Shown here in pieces: positions 10,216-23,289 of a stretch of 40,643 bases of DNA. Within the stretch, counting starts at the first letter, position 1, and each line of letters begins with the position of its first letter. The translations under genes and the position numbers were made by a program. Under the pieces are notes generated by a model that was not told the origin of the DNA, made no database searches, and saw only the letters and a program-made list of their open reading frames with translations. This DNA is from Butyriboletus loyo. Lineage: Eukaryota; Basidiomycota; Agaricomycetes; Boletales; Boletaceae. Location: positions 1-40,643 of the forward strand of contig JBBPSI010000217.1 in assembly GCA_038093515.1 (NCBI GenBank), read 5' to 3'.

Positions 10216-11186
10216 TCATTCAGTATTACCTTCGAGAAGCTTCTCCACAGCAGCGTCAATCGCTTCGGGAGTCGTCGTCGACGCCCAGCGGTTCACGACA
10301 TTGCCCTTCTGATCGACCAAGAACTTTTCAAAGTTCCACTGTATAGCAAACCTCGCAACGTTAGAACGACACCGCCTCATCCCAAAAAACGACACCCAAA
10401 AAAATCACCGGACCTTGATGCGAGTCAAACCCAAGACGCCAGCTTTCTCGTTCTTGAGCCATTTGTAAACAGGGTTGGTGTTGTCGCCGTTGACGTCGGA
10501 TTTCCTCATGAGAGGAAAGGAAACGCCGTGGTTGAGCTCACAAAACGACGCGATGGCGGCGTCGTCGCCAGGTTCCTGACCACCAAACTAGAACACGAGA
10601 TATGATATGTCAGCCAAAGAAGGAAAGGGCGTTTCAACGAGAGTCGCAATCACAACCCACTCACTTGGTTGCAAGGAAATCCGAGAATCACGAGCCCGCG
10701 ATCTTTGTGTTTGTCATACAGGGCTTGCAGACCTATGAGTGAGGGGGATCGGTCCTGTCACGAGCGCGGCGAGTGGACGACAGGATGGCTTTACCTTTGT
10801 ATTGTGGAGTAAACCCGCTGTAAACGCACTCTCAATCTTATTGTAGTTCAGAGAAAAAGGGGCTGCGCGTACCACTGGGATGCGACGTTGACGACAAGGA
10901 CGACCTTGTCCTTCAATTGCTCAAAATCGTATGTTTTATCACCTGGAAGATCTGCTTTGAGGTCGTAGAAAGTGGGAGTAGTTGATGACATCGCTTGCTT
11001 TGACAGAGTTGAGTGGAGCGGTTGCACGCGTTGGTGTACAGAAACGGAGGTTTGTATATACTTCCGAGATGTGAAACTGTATCGAAATTGATAGAGAGGG
11101 ACCAAGTTGATAGGTAGGGAGGGAGCCAGACGACGAGCCTGAGTCCGAGCAGCTGATTTGAAAACGCTCGTAAAACGCTCCATCAT
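10216..11186 (-). CDS. Glutathione/thioredoxin-type peroxidase (GPX family), probable mitochondrial presequence
   Basis: A thiol peroxidase that reduces peroxides. Five exons on the minus strand: 11186-10873, 10817-10795, 10732-10665, 10587-10414, 10338-10216. Family motifs in order are [18 protein letters not shown] (peroxidatic Cys), [17 protein letters not shown] (second Cys and catalytic Gln), and [12 protein letters not shown] (catalytic Trp and Asn). It has Cys rather than Sec, as in fungal Gpx3-type enzymes, which usually use thioredoxin. The second exon is only 23 nt and carries the GFTPQYK segment. ATG at 11186 gives about 65 extra residues that are Arg/Ser-rich with a single acidic residue, a good mitochondrial targeting sequence. 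A second ATG at 10991 ([11 protein letters not shown]) matches the usual cytosolic start, so both forms are plausible. Confidence 0.9.
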
Positions 11187-11926
11187 CAAAACCGGTGGTT
11201 GCCGGTGATCAGTATTAGGCCTCGGTGCTACTGTGACATCTCACAGAAATAAAACAATAAACAAGCCCGAGATCCAGAAGACTCCCTTATGGTTTACCCA
11301 GTGGCTCCCACACTTAATAATAGTCTTGTTTGGGGTACAAACAAGGGCGGTAAATGTTCTGGTCTATCGATATGTTGAAACCGACTGTATTGATCTGCCT
11401 CTGGGTGTATGGCAATCAGTTTCAACTAGCACATTCTCACTAGCTAGTAGCAGAAGAAATTGTTATCAAAATGAGTGATCGGGACCAGATAGTTTGCTTC
11501 TGCGCAGAAACTCCGAAACTCCGCCCAAAACCGCGTTCTAACGCTCTTCAGCCAGTCTATTCTCACACACACTCTCACTGGACGAACTGCAACACTCCAT
11601 GACACTGGTGCAATCAACTTTATGGTGAGTTGTAAAATCCTTATACTTCTCTGTTTTGCTTTACGATGATCTCAATTATCACCTAAACCTGAGCCACTAT
11701 CGGCACTGGTGAAAAATATTCCGAATACTAAGAACAGCCATCTGATTCTTTTGTCTTCATGATTTCAACTTCCGTTTACTCACCTTTCTCATCTCAGAAC
11801 GTTCACAATGAATCATGCGATTAAGTGGTAGAGTACCCATATGCTACAACTCGACAGTATGTGCTGGTAATAAACAATATACTGACGTCAAAGGAATGGA
11901 GTCCTCGGACGCAACTGTATCTCAAA
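11187..11926. other. Intergenic region, possible small spliced transcript
   Basis: No convincing protein gene. ATGACACTGGTG at about 11599 runs 26 nt to a good donor (GTGAGTTG, 11625), with a matching acceptor (CATCTCAG, ending ~11799) and a stop shortly after. This could be a leader or a non-coding RNA, but nothing else supports it. Confidence 0.3.
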
Positions 11927-13053
11927 TTACGCGTTCTCTTGCTGCCCAGCCAGTTCAACTATTTTTGCCTCTCTTTCACGCTATACGAAAGGTCAGCCCT
12001 GTTCACGTACGTGGCACCATTGACAGACCTCATCCGTTGCCTTAACAATGCGAAGTCTCTCTACCTCGCGCGCGCAATCAGAAATGCGCATCTCCATCTC
12101 CTTCACGGTTTCTCTTGCCGAGTCTAATCGTTCTTGCTGAGCTAGGGCCTCCCCTTCTTTTCCTTCCCATCGTGCACGCTCCTCGGTGCAACGTGTCTCT
12201 GCGCGAGCACGTACTTCAGCTACTCGAGCCTTTTCCTCTTGAAATCTACTTTCGGCCTTCTGTGCGGCGGAGAGTGCCCTGGCGTACGAAGCTTCTGCTC
12301 TTGTTTCTCGTTTAATCGCTGCTTTATGGAGGCCTTGAAGGACAGAGAGGTTCCTTAGAGCCGAGTGTAGAGCCACCTTTTCGGTGGTCGATTCTGTCTT
12401 GAGAAGCTTTGAAAACCTCTTGGACTCCTTTTCTGTCATTTTTGCGTCAGTGCCATGGGTTGATTTCGGTTGGAAAACGCACTCTCTTCTTTCGCAATTC
12501 GGCCCTTCTGCTTCTGACTCAACGACCGTTCGGCTTTGGCGCCCCTAACGAAGAGACTTTGGTCAACGTCGGGCTCGGCGTTTGGCCCCATAAGTGGTGC
12601 GCCATTCGCGAACGCAGAAGTCGCCCCAGGAGTGTGCGCGCTTCTCGTCGTCCGAGCCGACCCTACTCTTCCTAAAGCGCTGCTGGTTCCGCCGAGAGTC
12701 GTCTTCATTGCAGGTATCTGTTTTTCTTTGCCCTCAGGTTCAACGGGGAGAGAACGGAGAGAGGGAGTCCTTTGTCCAGCTTCGTCGTCTACATGCTTCG
12801 AAGCGGAGCCTGTCCCTTCTGTATGGGGAGGTTGATTGGTGCTGCTCGGGTTTCCGGAAGCTGGAAAGTAAAGTGGCGCCATCTTGCGTTTGGAGAAACC
12901 GACATTCTCACCTCCAGGACAGGAGTCAGCGAAACTACTTCCTAGTCCTTCCCCGCTAGCGTTGTCTGCATGAAGAGAGAATTGCATGACTGGAAGTGCG
13001 TCGTAATAGCAAGTTTGAACACTAGACACTGAAGGCGTTGGGGTTGCAGACAT
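11927..13053 (-). CDS. Conserved fungal coiled-coil protein, function unknown
   Basis: Three exons (13053-12483, 12432-12029, 11980-11927) give a 342-residue frame. Residues ~1-180 are Ser/Pro-rich and low-complexity. From ~185 a long charged helical region begins (SLSQKQKGRIAKEE, then KKESKRFSKLLKTES) and continues to the C-terminus as a probable coiled coil rich in Ala, Glu and Arg, ending REREAKIVELAGQQENA. The first intron (12433-12482, GTGCGT...GACAG) joins two apparently overlapping reading frames; the second (11981-12028) removes a premature stop. I recall similar uncharacterised proteins in basidiomycetes but cannot name a function. The start is uncertain: ATGs at 13152 or 13128 are alternatives, but 13152 leaves only 7 nt to the phosphatase stop upstream. 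Confidence 0.65.
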
Positions 13054-13159
13054 ACGAGGAGACGAATGTAAAAAACATTGAGACAGTGTTAAATAACAAT
13101 TCTGACCGGCTGATTTGAACGACGTCATCGTCCAACCCCTAGTCGCTATCATACTATGG

Positions 13160-14662
13160 CTACCACAAGTCCCCGTCGAACTCACGAACCGCCGCCACCA
13201 CCAGCTCGTCCTCCTGTTCAGCGTACAACGCCTTGACCACTTCCTGTTCCTTCCAACCTCCCCCTTTGACGGGCTCTAGGCTATATTCTATGGATAATGC
13301 AGAAAGCGCCCCTCCATAAGCATGTGAGATGCCTGTACAACATCAGTCAGTGATAACTTTTTTCACTGGAACAGCAGAGCAAACCGGTGTCGATAATGAG
13401 CACTTTGCCTCCGCAGCGCGCCACGATGTTTTGCAAATGGGGTGTGTGCCCCATAACCATCCGACGTGTACCCGTCTTCTCTAGAACTCGGTCCACCTGC
13501 GCACATATCTTGGACTCTTCTTCCTCTGCCCACCCACGGTACCAGAGAGGACCATCACTGCCGTAAAGACGCGCCTCCTCGCGCGTAGTTCCAACGGGTA
13601 GCCCGGGGTATGCGTGGGGCGGGTGAGGGGGAGGCTGTGGTGAACGAGATCTCAGTTTACGAAGAAGCGATGCTGAAATATTATTGAGTGCACTCGGGTA
13701 TGGTTGGAGGTTCGGGTATGTTGGCGCTAGCCCTCCGTGCACGAAAGAAAACGCTGCATGGGAGAGAGGTCCAGCATTTGCACGCGCGTACATGCTGCCC
13801 TTCTCGGGCGGGTAGTCGGTATTGGGAGGTCCGAGGAGGCTGTGAAGAGGAAGGCGTGCAGCAGTCGTGTAATTGGCTGCCCAGGCGCTACCGAGCCATC
13901 CAGTCGTAACGGCTTTTTGACGCGCACTGATGGTGCCGAACGTATCGATTTCGGAAGGGTAAACATATCTGTGGTATATTCGTCACGCGACCTGTGCAGC
14001 GAAAGACTCGGGACAATTACCTCCAGTCACCTGGAAGGTACTCGTCAGGTGTTTGCAGGGTGTACAGAGTCACTCACTCACCAATAACATTCATCCACTC
14101 ATGATTTCCTAGTATGTTGATCATGTCACCTCCCATACCGTGAGCCTGTTGCCTGAGGTCCTCCATCCATTGGAAGAGCTCGATAGTATCATCACCTCTA
14201 ATGAAAAATTCAGCAGGCCGAAAGCAAACAGTCAAACCATAGAGACCTGTCTATAATATCGCCTGTCTGAACAAAAACGTCGACGTTGCCACTCCAGTTC
14301 CCCTCCTCGTCCACGACACCAGCCATTTGGAGCACACGTCCTGCATTGTAAAGGTCGCCGTGGATATCGCCAACAGCAACGATTCGCCTAGAGAAGCGGG
14401 GTCGTGGTTCGTCGATGATAACTTCCGAATCGTCAGCATCTACTGTCTTCTCCGCCGACAGGGGGTGTTGTTGGGTTGCAAAGGGAGCATATACAGTGGC
14501 CTGTACATAATTTACGAGGGTCGAAAGAATATCTGAGAGTCGGGGGCCTGTGCCGAGGTGTGGTGCTGGCCCCAGAGGTGAGACATAAGATTGAACCAAA
14601 TAGGTGAGCGAGAGAACTAGAAGCGAAAGAGCAACGAAGGCTACAGTCGACGAACGAGCCAT
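13160..14662 (-). CDS. PPP-family (Shewanella-like) metallophosphatase with N-terminal membrane anchor
   Basis: A calcineurin-like protein phosphatase. Five exons (14662-14247, 14197-14082, 14030-14021, 13968-13385, 13332-13160) encode 432 residues. The metal-binding motifs are all present: VAVGDIHGDLYN, QTGDIIDRGDDT and NILGNHEWMN, then FSFVHGG and MVMGHTPHLQN with the conserved histidines. An N-terminal hydrophobic stretch (residues ~7-27, VAFVALSLLVLSLTYLV) should anchor or export the protein, as known for fungal members of this subfamily. The third exon is only 10 nt (GTGACTGGAG) and is needed to give NVIGDWRYVYPSE. Its stop lies 107 bp before the start chosen for the coiled-coil gene on the same strand. 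Substrates are unknown. Confidence 0.88.
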
Positions 14663-15093
14663 GGTTGGCCGATAAGGTGTGCAGCGACCCACTCGTCTTG
14701 GAAGCGAACAAGGAAGTGTGTGCTTGTTGTAATGATCGGACCAAGTAGGTGTCGGCTATATGTCTGCAACGTCTTGCACCTCGAGGCCCTTTGCGTGTAC
14801 ACAGTGCAGCCAGGTTCCGCCAACGGGAATGCGTCAGGCAGTGCTACAGGCCTGAGTATGGGCGGTGGGGTGCCAGGAAACTCCTGCTGCTTCACCGTGT
14901 CTGCACATGATCATTTGTCTTCCGTGTGGGTTAGACCAACGAGAATTCGCCGACCCCTAGTTGGGCGGTACACGCGCACGACGGTCTTTTAGATTTTTTT
15001 TTGGCACAGCACATTCATAGTAATATAGTACGAAGTCGTGGTACAGGGATAGCAGAGGGCGACATGACTAGCTTTGGCAAATCTAAGATCGAA
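14663..15093. other. Intergenic region between the phosphatase and TERT
   Basis: This contains the phosphatase promoter side and the TERT 3' end, both genes being on the minus strand. A T9 run at 14994-15002 is the only feature noted. No further gene was seen. Confidence 0.5.
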
Positions 15094-18000
15094 TTAAAGT
15101 CCTAAAGATACCATAAGAGGGGCGCTTTCCTTGACAAGTCTCCTGAACCGGCGCCCGATTCGCCGATTCCTTGGAAGGGCGAGTTCAAACGCTAGTGGCT
15201 TGAGTAGCGAAGAACTGTAACGCTCGAATCTACTTAGCACCACATAAAATGCGTGCGTGCCTAGCCTAGTCGTAATATCGCTTGAGCGCACGGTCGGGCA
15301 GACACGGCAAGGGAACTAACCAAAGGACATGTGCCTTGTGGATGTCGCATTTTCCTCCGTTTGCTCGAGAAACCTTATTCCTCGAACACTGCATGATTAC
15401 TATGTACGTGTATCGGATCATCTGGCGGATGGTATCTTATCAAAAATTAATTAGAACCCGAGTGATTCCTAGGGATCTTTCAACATACTATGCAGGAACT
15501 TGACGTTTTTCGAAACATCCACTCTCCAGCTATCGAGGTAGTAGTGCAATTTTGCAGCAGTGATAAGGAAACTTCTATAGATGTTCAAGTGCACGGTATA
15601 TGCACCATTCAAACTAGTATCATTGTAGATAATGTGGCTCCTTGATTTTGCCAGTCTTGGGGAGCTCATCAGCGACGCGTAGCGCCAAGTGTGGATGGGA
15701 CTGACCGCAACATTTTATGAACAAAATTAACGCCAGGATTGCGGCATTTATCCACCGTCAACGAATCCTTAAGGTCTATGTCGACGGTTCTCGTTAGGCT
15801 GATTCCAAGCAGTGGAGGACACTTGCCTGTGCCACTATATCGTGTGTAGTCCGCGAGAATAGATAGGTCCGTCATGTCGATCAATAGCCCACACCAAGGG
15901 AAGACTAAGCGACTCCGGTTAGTGCATTTTCTGGAGAAACTCTTGACAACGTACATTTCTGTCCCGGGGATATGACATTCATGATTTGCGCGTCATAGCC
16001 AAAATTGGTCAACGTCTTCTCTTGTGATATCGTACAACCATACTCAGGGTGACCCGCGATCATCGTCTCCAAAAAAGACTTGGCCTTTTGCGGACAGGTA
16101 GTCACAAAGAGATAATCATCCATCAATCTGAGGAGCAGCTAAACAACAGGTCAAACAAATCAGCTAGGAGAATGCAATGCATCTACAACTTACATTTTGT
16201 GGATCATTCGAGGAACCAAATTCACCCAGCTTTCTTGTCTCCAAATCTCCGTAACAATACGAACACAATAGCGCAGAAAGTACGGATCCCTGAGGGATGC
16301 CCACGACCTGGCGATAATACCGTTGGCCGATCTATAGAGTCGCTCAGTTAAGAATAAACTGGTTACATTTCATTTCGGTTCACCTTAACGATATTCTCGT
16401 TGATGTGCTCTTCAAGAAGTTGCATCGCCATCTTCCGGCTCTCAAAATTGTAGTTCACCTGTCGGAAATGCGTATGAATATTGAGTGCAAATCAGATTGG
16501 ACGTGGTACCTGGTCAACAAAAACTGTATCCCGCAATGCATTCGCCAAGTTACGGGCATAAGCAATGAAATCGGGGTGCTCATCTATGAACGTCAAGGTC
16601 AAGTCGGAGCGGTTGGCTATGTGCAGTTTGAATGACCTTCCGGGTATGCCTTCTTTATATATGCCCGCCTAATCCTGCCAGCAACCGGAGTTATCTGTCC
16701 ATACTTCTGAATCAGGTAAGTGTCCTTGGATCATCATGAGTTCTGAGTATGATCGAGTGGTTCAGTGAGCTACCTCGGATATAAGTTCCTTCAGGATCTT
16801 CATGAGAGTGGATTGTTCGATGGTGTCGAAACATGCTTGAATATCGACTTTCACAAAGTATAACTTGGGCCTTCTTCTGTTAACACAGGTTTCACTCCTC
16901 ATCATTGAAACTTACAATGTTCCTGAAGGATAATCTTTCAGCAATCTCATCTTGTACTCTTTCAGCCGTGCATATATCTCGTTAGGTCCAAACACGGACG
17001 CCCCGAGTAGGTCTGGTTGACGCTGCTGTGGACGCAAATTCGATGACTGAATGCATAGCTACTCCGTTATAATACTTACCTTCTCATAAGTCAGTATCTG
17101 AAAGGTTGTCTGAAGAATCTGGTTGATGGACTGTACATGGCCGAAATTTAAGGACTGCACGGCATCATGATCAACTTTGTGTGACTACGATTCTTATATC
17201 ACACACTTTATTTTTGGGCATCCTGCGTCTCAAGTTGACAATTGGGCGAACTCCTGTTTCCTTGGGGAGGAGGCGAACAAAGGAGAACCCGAGTCTACGT
17301 TGTCGAAGAATTTCTTCAGCCTCTTGCTGCAGGAACACTGTTAGTAAATAATAGAGCTAATCAGGTTAATAACCTTCTGTAATTCTTGAAATGTTTTCTC
17401 GCTGAGTTGATCTATCAAAGGGGTGCAGAGAATTTCCCAATCGTCTTGCCTGAAATACAGGACTTGGTTACGGAACGCAGAGGAATCGGTTACATAGAAC
17501 GTTGTCTGTGAAGCATAAGTAAGACTATGAGCTTATTTTTCTTATCAAAAGCATCGTGCGTTCACGTACCTTGATCAACGGAATGACAAAAGAATCAAAA
17601 TACCAAAACATAAACTCTTCCAACAGCTCACGTCGCTTCAAAGAGTCCGTCACGGGCACTCGTCCATGATAGCATCCAGGGACTCCCGGAGGGATAAGCC
17701 AATCACAGTCAGTGGTGTTGAATCCTTGAAGGATGTGATGCAGTGATAACTTCTCGAATCGTCGAGCCACGATGAATTCCTTGGCATCTGCAGCGCATAG
17801 TGAATCAAAGCTGCAGGAGCTATCAGAGTACATACAACCCTGCACCAGCTTGAAATTTCTCCGAGATCCCCAGAATTGCTTTGGGATCATCATCTTCGTC
17901 ACGAGCATGATATAACGGAAAACCTATAGGTATTATGAACTTCACCTTTGAGAGGCCCGTTCCGTGCATACCTCAACGTAGCTACACGTGAACTCGATGA

Positions 18001-19791
18001 ACCGAGGTTTATACATACTGTGCTTCCTAGCCTGCGAAAGTCCCTGGGGGAGAATCGAGTTTCCGTTTGAATCTAAAGATACATCGCCATCATATCGCGT
18101 AGGCTGAGAGTCAACCCGAAGAGAATGCTCGGAAACCATTTCCTGGTTCTATCAAAGACGACTTTTTTCCGACATAAGGTATACGCACTAGGATAACGCT
18201 ACTATCCATTGCCTGGTTGTTGGGGCTAACGACCTACGTGAAATCGACTATTAGGACGTGGAAGTCGTTGGGGAACCACGAAAGAACATTACCTTTGAGG
18301 GGCAGACTTTGTCACGCAAGGGTTTGTAGCCGCATTTGCCATGCCTCCAAATCATTTTCTCGACCAACGACAGGACGCCTCTGAGACGCTTGGGAGTGTT
18401 ACAGTTGCCAAGGACCTACACCAACGCGTCAAACTCGTGCTCGAAAGTAAGAGCAACTCCCACCTTAATCTCCTGTTCCCTGTCAGAATAATCCGGTTGC
18501 TGGTACCTTTCTCGGTTTGCGACGAAGACAAAGACACTCGACAGACCATATTGCGAAGGGAAGATGTATTTGCTCAGGTGACGCGCATCTTTTGCAAGTA
18601 TGCGATGATCGGGATCCTTATAGGTAGCAAGATCCACACGAGGCTTCTTGAAGTACGACGGACGCAAACGATTTAAAGCATCTGCGGGGAATTTAGGCTA
18701 AGCAATTCACAGAAACAAAACACGCACGATGGTAGGGCAACCCAACAATGATCCTGAAGGCGTCAGGATCTCGAGAAGGCCTTGCGTAAAATATGCGTGT
18801 TCGTACGAAGCTTATATCTGCTGCGGTACGTCTTTTTGTTGTGAGTTGGGTATCGGTGGCTGAGGTTTGCATGGTGTTACTTTACCTCTGAATAGGCTGG
18901 CTGAAAGTTGCTTTCGTCGAGGGTTTGACGGCATGTTCACGGTAGTTCGTTGTCCTGTTTGTCGATCTAGGACGTTTTCGCGGGAGCAGCTGCTGCGGGG
19001 TTTCCCTTTTCCGTTTTTGCACTCGACGGTGTGGTCCACTATCAAGGAACCCACCCCCCGGTGGGAGTGAGACGAATATCAATGGTTCTCCCGTGAGTTG
19101 ACATAGGCACTCATTGGGCAGCGACATGAAGAATGATGTCTTCAAAAGAAGGTGTAGCATTGCGCCTGCGCCAATTCTGAGACCATCCTCAACCCCTGTT
19201 TTGTGTTTGATTCGAAAGTATTACCTTTGCAGCATGACTTCCCACTCCATTCCGTGCAAGGCGGTGATGACCGTGTTGATGAACCGATTGCATATCCCAG
19301 AGGACGATGCATGGACTCGTCCATTGTCTGGAACCTATGCCCGCGGCTATAGAATGTTGGCGAGGAAAATGCGGAGCAACTTACACGCTGATATCCTATG
19401 GCAATGATGTTGTTCGGTCTCACTCTTGAGGCCAAGAACAATCGCTCGTGAGCCTTCTGTATGATCTAATTGGGCATTCTCACCGCTTGACTTAGGGTAT
19501 GTTGTATGCACGTGAACTCACATCTCGCATATACATCAACGGCGGTGTAACCGTGAAGGATGGACGCTGCGAGGCACCTGATTTGAGACCGACATAGGAC
19601 GTCTTGAGCAAATCGCGATACAACTGCGGATCATCGTCGGCAAGGATGAGAGATGTCCCCGAGTTGGGAGAATCGGAACTGTGAGAGGACAGATCGAGAA
19701 TCTCGTGCAAATATCTTCCAAGCGGAACTACTTCGTCGAAGTAGAGGTTGAGGACCGCAAGGGTGAGCGACTGTCGCGGCGCGCTCGACAT
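15094..19791 (-). CDS. TERT: Telomerase reverse transcriptase, catalytic subunit
   Basis: Extends telomere ends using the telomerase RNA template. I resolve 26 exons (minus strand): 19791-19522, 19465-19385, 19334-19225, 19176-18886, 18810-18728, 18681-18464, 18415-18293, 18233-18189, 18148-17972, 17923-17836, 17787-17570, 17505-17374, 17326-17207, 17154-17080, 17025-16916, 16876-16774, 16706-16637, 16583-16510, 16458-16384, 16331-16194, 16138-15955, 15904-15827, 15775-15706, 15655-15489, 15435-15321, 15265-15094. They join to 1,128 codons without a stop. Signatures: [17 protein letters not shown] and [15 protein letters not shown] (RNA-binding domain), [19 protein letters not shown] (T motif), [20 protein letters not shown] (motifs 1-2), [13 protein letters not shown] (A), [20 protein letters not shown] (B'), [13 protein letters not shown] (C) and FPWCGLLID (E). 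All three catalytic Asp are present. The exon 22-23 intron is GC-AG. Confidence 0.93.
15776..15826 (-). other. GC-AG intron of TERT
   Basis: The donor reads ACAG|GCAAGT and the acceptor CATAG, with CCTAAC as a branch point. It is 51 nt, so retention stays in frame and would add 17 residues between SGT and [10 protein letters not shown]. The family pattern favours removal. Confidence 0.7.
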
Positions 19792-20257
19792 TTTGAAAAG
19801 GATCAAATGCTCGCCGTTTCCTTGTCTTGAGCAGGTCGAGAAAATGGATACTGGTGGCACGACCAAAGTCGAACGGAAGGATTCAAAAACGCGTATACTA
19901 TGTCGTAAACACGCGACACCACACTGGGCACGCGTCGCGTCCTGCCGCAGAGCTTGACTCGGAGGGAGGTGTAGCGGATTAGTCCTAGTCCAACATTCAG
20001 CTCAAGGACGGCATTATCATCTACATGGAACCCATAACGCTGTATACATCAGTCGTTTTATGAAACGCAATCCGAATGTACACTGTCTGCCACATCTGTT
20101 CCTGTTGGTGTCAAATGCCTGGATGCAAGAGTACTTGATGAATACGATTCCAGTTTCATCTCGCATGATAGTCTAATGTGCTCGCGTAGCCCAGGCAGAA
20201 TATATATGTGCGGGGATATGACAGTCTGCAGTCCCCAAGAAAGACATGACCAAATAT
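19792..20257. other. Intergenic region between TERT and Rpt2
   Basis: Both neighbours are on the minus strand, so this is the TERT promoter plus the Rpt2 3' UTR. No TATA-like box close to the TERT ATG and no gene was seen. Confidence 0.5.
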
Positions 20258-21850
<1,593 letters not shown>

Positions 21851-21938
21851 CTTTGTGTTTCTCCTCGAGGGGGGTGAACAAGATCATCGAGACGCGTCAG
21901 TCATTTACCAATATGGACTCGTACTACCGTGGGAAGTT

Positions 21939-21946
21939 TCACGTGA
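21939..21946. promoter_or_regulatory. TCACGTGA palindrome in the Rpt2/YIPF6 shared promoter
   Basis: An E-box-type CACGTG core within a perfect 8-bp palindrome, in the 165-bp region between the two divergent start codons (21850 and 22016). bHLH factors such as Cbf1/Pho4 types bind such sites. The site is seen directly; its use is inferred. Confidence 0.45.
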
Positions 21947-22015
21947 CCACAACCACAACCACATCCGGTTGCCGTGCCGAACGACACGCGTTATTTAAAT
22001 CCAAGTAACTCGCAT

Positions 22016-23289
22016 ATGGCCTCGGTGAAAGAACCATTAATGTCCTCTTCGAGGTTCATCGAAGCAGGCATGTCCAATGTCGTATAAATTTGGTGCATGC
22101 TGACCGCCCGTCAGACGAGGACGATGATGACCTGGACGAACAAGATATCCCCGGATTCACCGCACCGGGTTTACCTGCGCCAGCCATAGACAAAGGAAAA
22201 TCGCGCGCGCCAGATCCAGCCCCACAGATGAGCAGTGCTAGATCACCTGCACAGGGGGTCTCAGGAAATATTGGTAGCTCAAACGTGCCTCACAAGCCTG
22301 CTAGGCAGACGGTGGGTGGTATTCGGATCGAAACACGGTACGTGTCGTTCGTTCGTTCTGTTTGGTTGCTCAACTGAAAATTATTCCTGTATAGATACAC
22401 GGGAGTTGATACCCTCGACGAGCCCGTGACTACAACAATCGTTCGTGTTAACCCTTGACCCCTTACACCGCACTGACCGCTGACGTATAGGCGCGTGACT
22501 TTCTCTCGATATACTCAAAACTCGTTCAAGTGTTGTATCCCCGTAAAGCTACTGGACGCGAAGTCCTGAGGTATGTTTAGTCATTAGTTGGAGAACATGG
22601 TCTAACCCATACCAGGGATTGGGATCTTTGGGGACCTCTATTACTTTGTCTTGCCCTTGGTATGATGCTTAGCGTAAATGTATGGGCATATCTGGTCACT
22701 TTTCCGCCCATTTTGACTCATTTTCGCTGAAGGCACCAGCCAGCCAGGCTCTCGGGGTATTCACGAGTGTAGTCGTGATCGTCTCTGTTGGGTCTCTCGT
22801 AGTAACTATCCAGGCAAAGGTATGTTCAAGAAGTGCTCCCAATATTGCTTTTTACAGATCTTCCATCTCTAGCTACTTGGAGGTCGAGTGTACGTATAAG
22901 CACGAATCCGGCGGTATGCACATATTTGACTGTCCTCAAAGATCATTCTTCCAGGGTTTATGCGTTCTGGGGTACTGCGTAGCACCTTTGGACATTGCGG
23001 CACTTATATCCTACTTTGTCCGCATCATCTGGGTACGTGTGCCGGTCGCACTAGCCGCATGGGCTTGGTGTATTTGGGGTAATTTAACTTTCTTTCTGTT
23101 ATATTGTTCACCTCTCACTACGACAAAACAGCCTCTATAAACTTCTTGGATGGGACGAAGATAGAGCAACAGCGTATCCTTCTTGCCGTATATCCTCTGT
23201 TGTGAGTGGTTAACCCCTCTGTGCCGCTCTGTCTGAACTTTTCTAGACTCTTTTATTTCGTGTTAGCATGGATGATTCTGATACAATGA
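22016..23289 (+). CDS. Yip1-domain family membrane protein, YIPF6/Yip4-like
   Basis: A multispanning Golgi/ER membrane protein that interacts with Rab GTPases in vesicle transport. Ten exons (22016-22067, 22115-22337, 22396 minus one [22395]-22440, 22491-22570, 22616-22679, 22733-22819, 22873-22889, 22942-23078, 23132-23201, 23247-23289) give 272 residues. The acidic N-terminus (DEDDDDLDEQDIPGFTAPGL) is followed by the family's DWDLWGPLLLCLALGMMLS, then VVVIVSVGSLVVTIQAK, FFQGLCVLGYCVAPLDIAAL and a last hydrophobic segment ending LAWMILIQ, five candidate membrane spans in all. Exon 7 is only 17 nt. Intron 1 (22068-22114) fits the frame only as a GC-AG intron (GCAG|GCATGT). It is divergent from Rpt2 and probably shares its promoter. 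Confidence 0.87.

Noticed and set aside
12433..12482. Two overlapping genes at the coiled-coil locus
   Set aside because: A 50-nt GT-AG intron joins them in frame; the overlap is read-through of that intron.
16584..17206. Ultra-short (20-22 nt) introns in TERT
   Set aside because: Using acceptors further downstream gives normal 52- and 53-nt introns at 17155-17206 and 16584-16636 with the frame kept.
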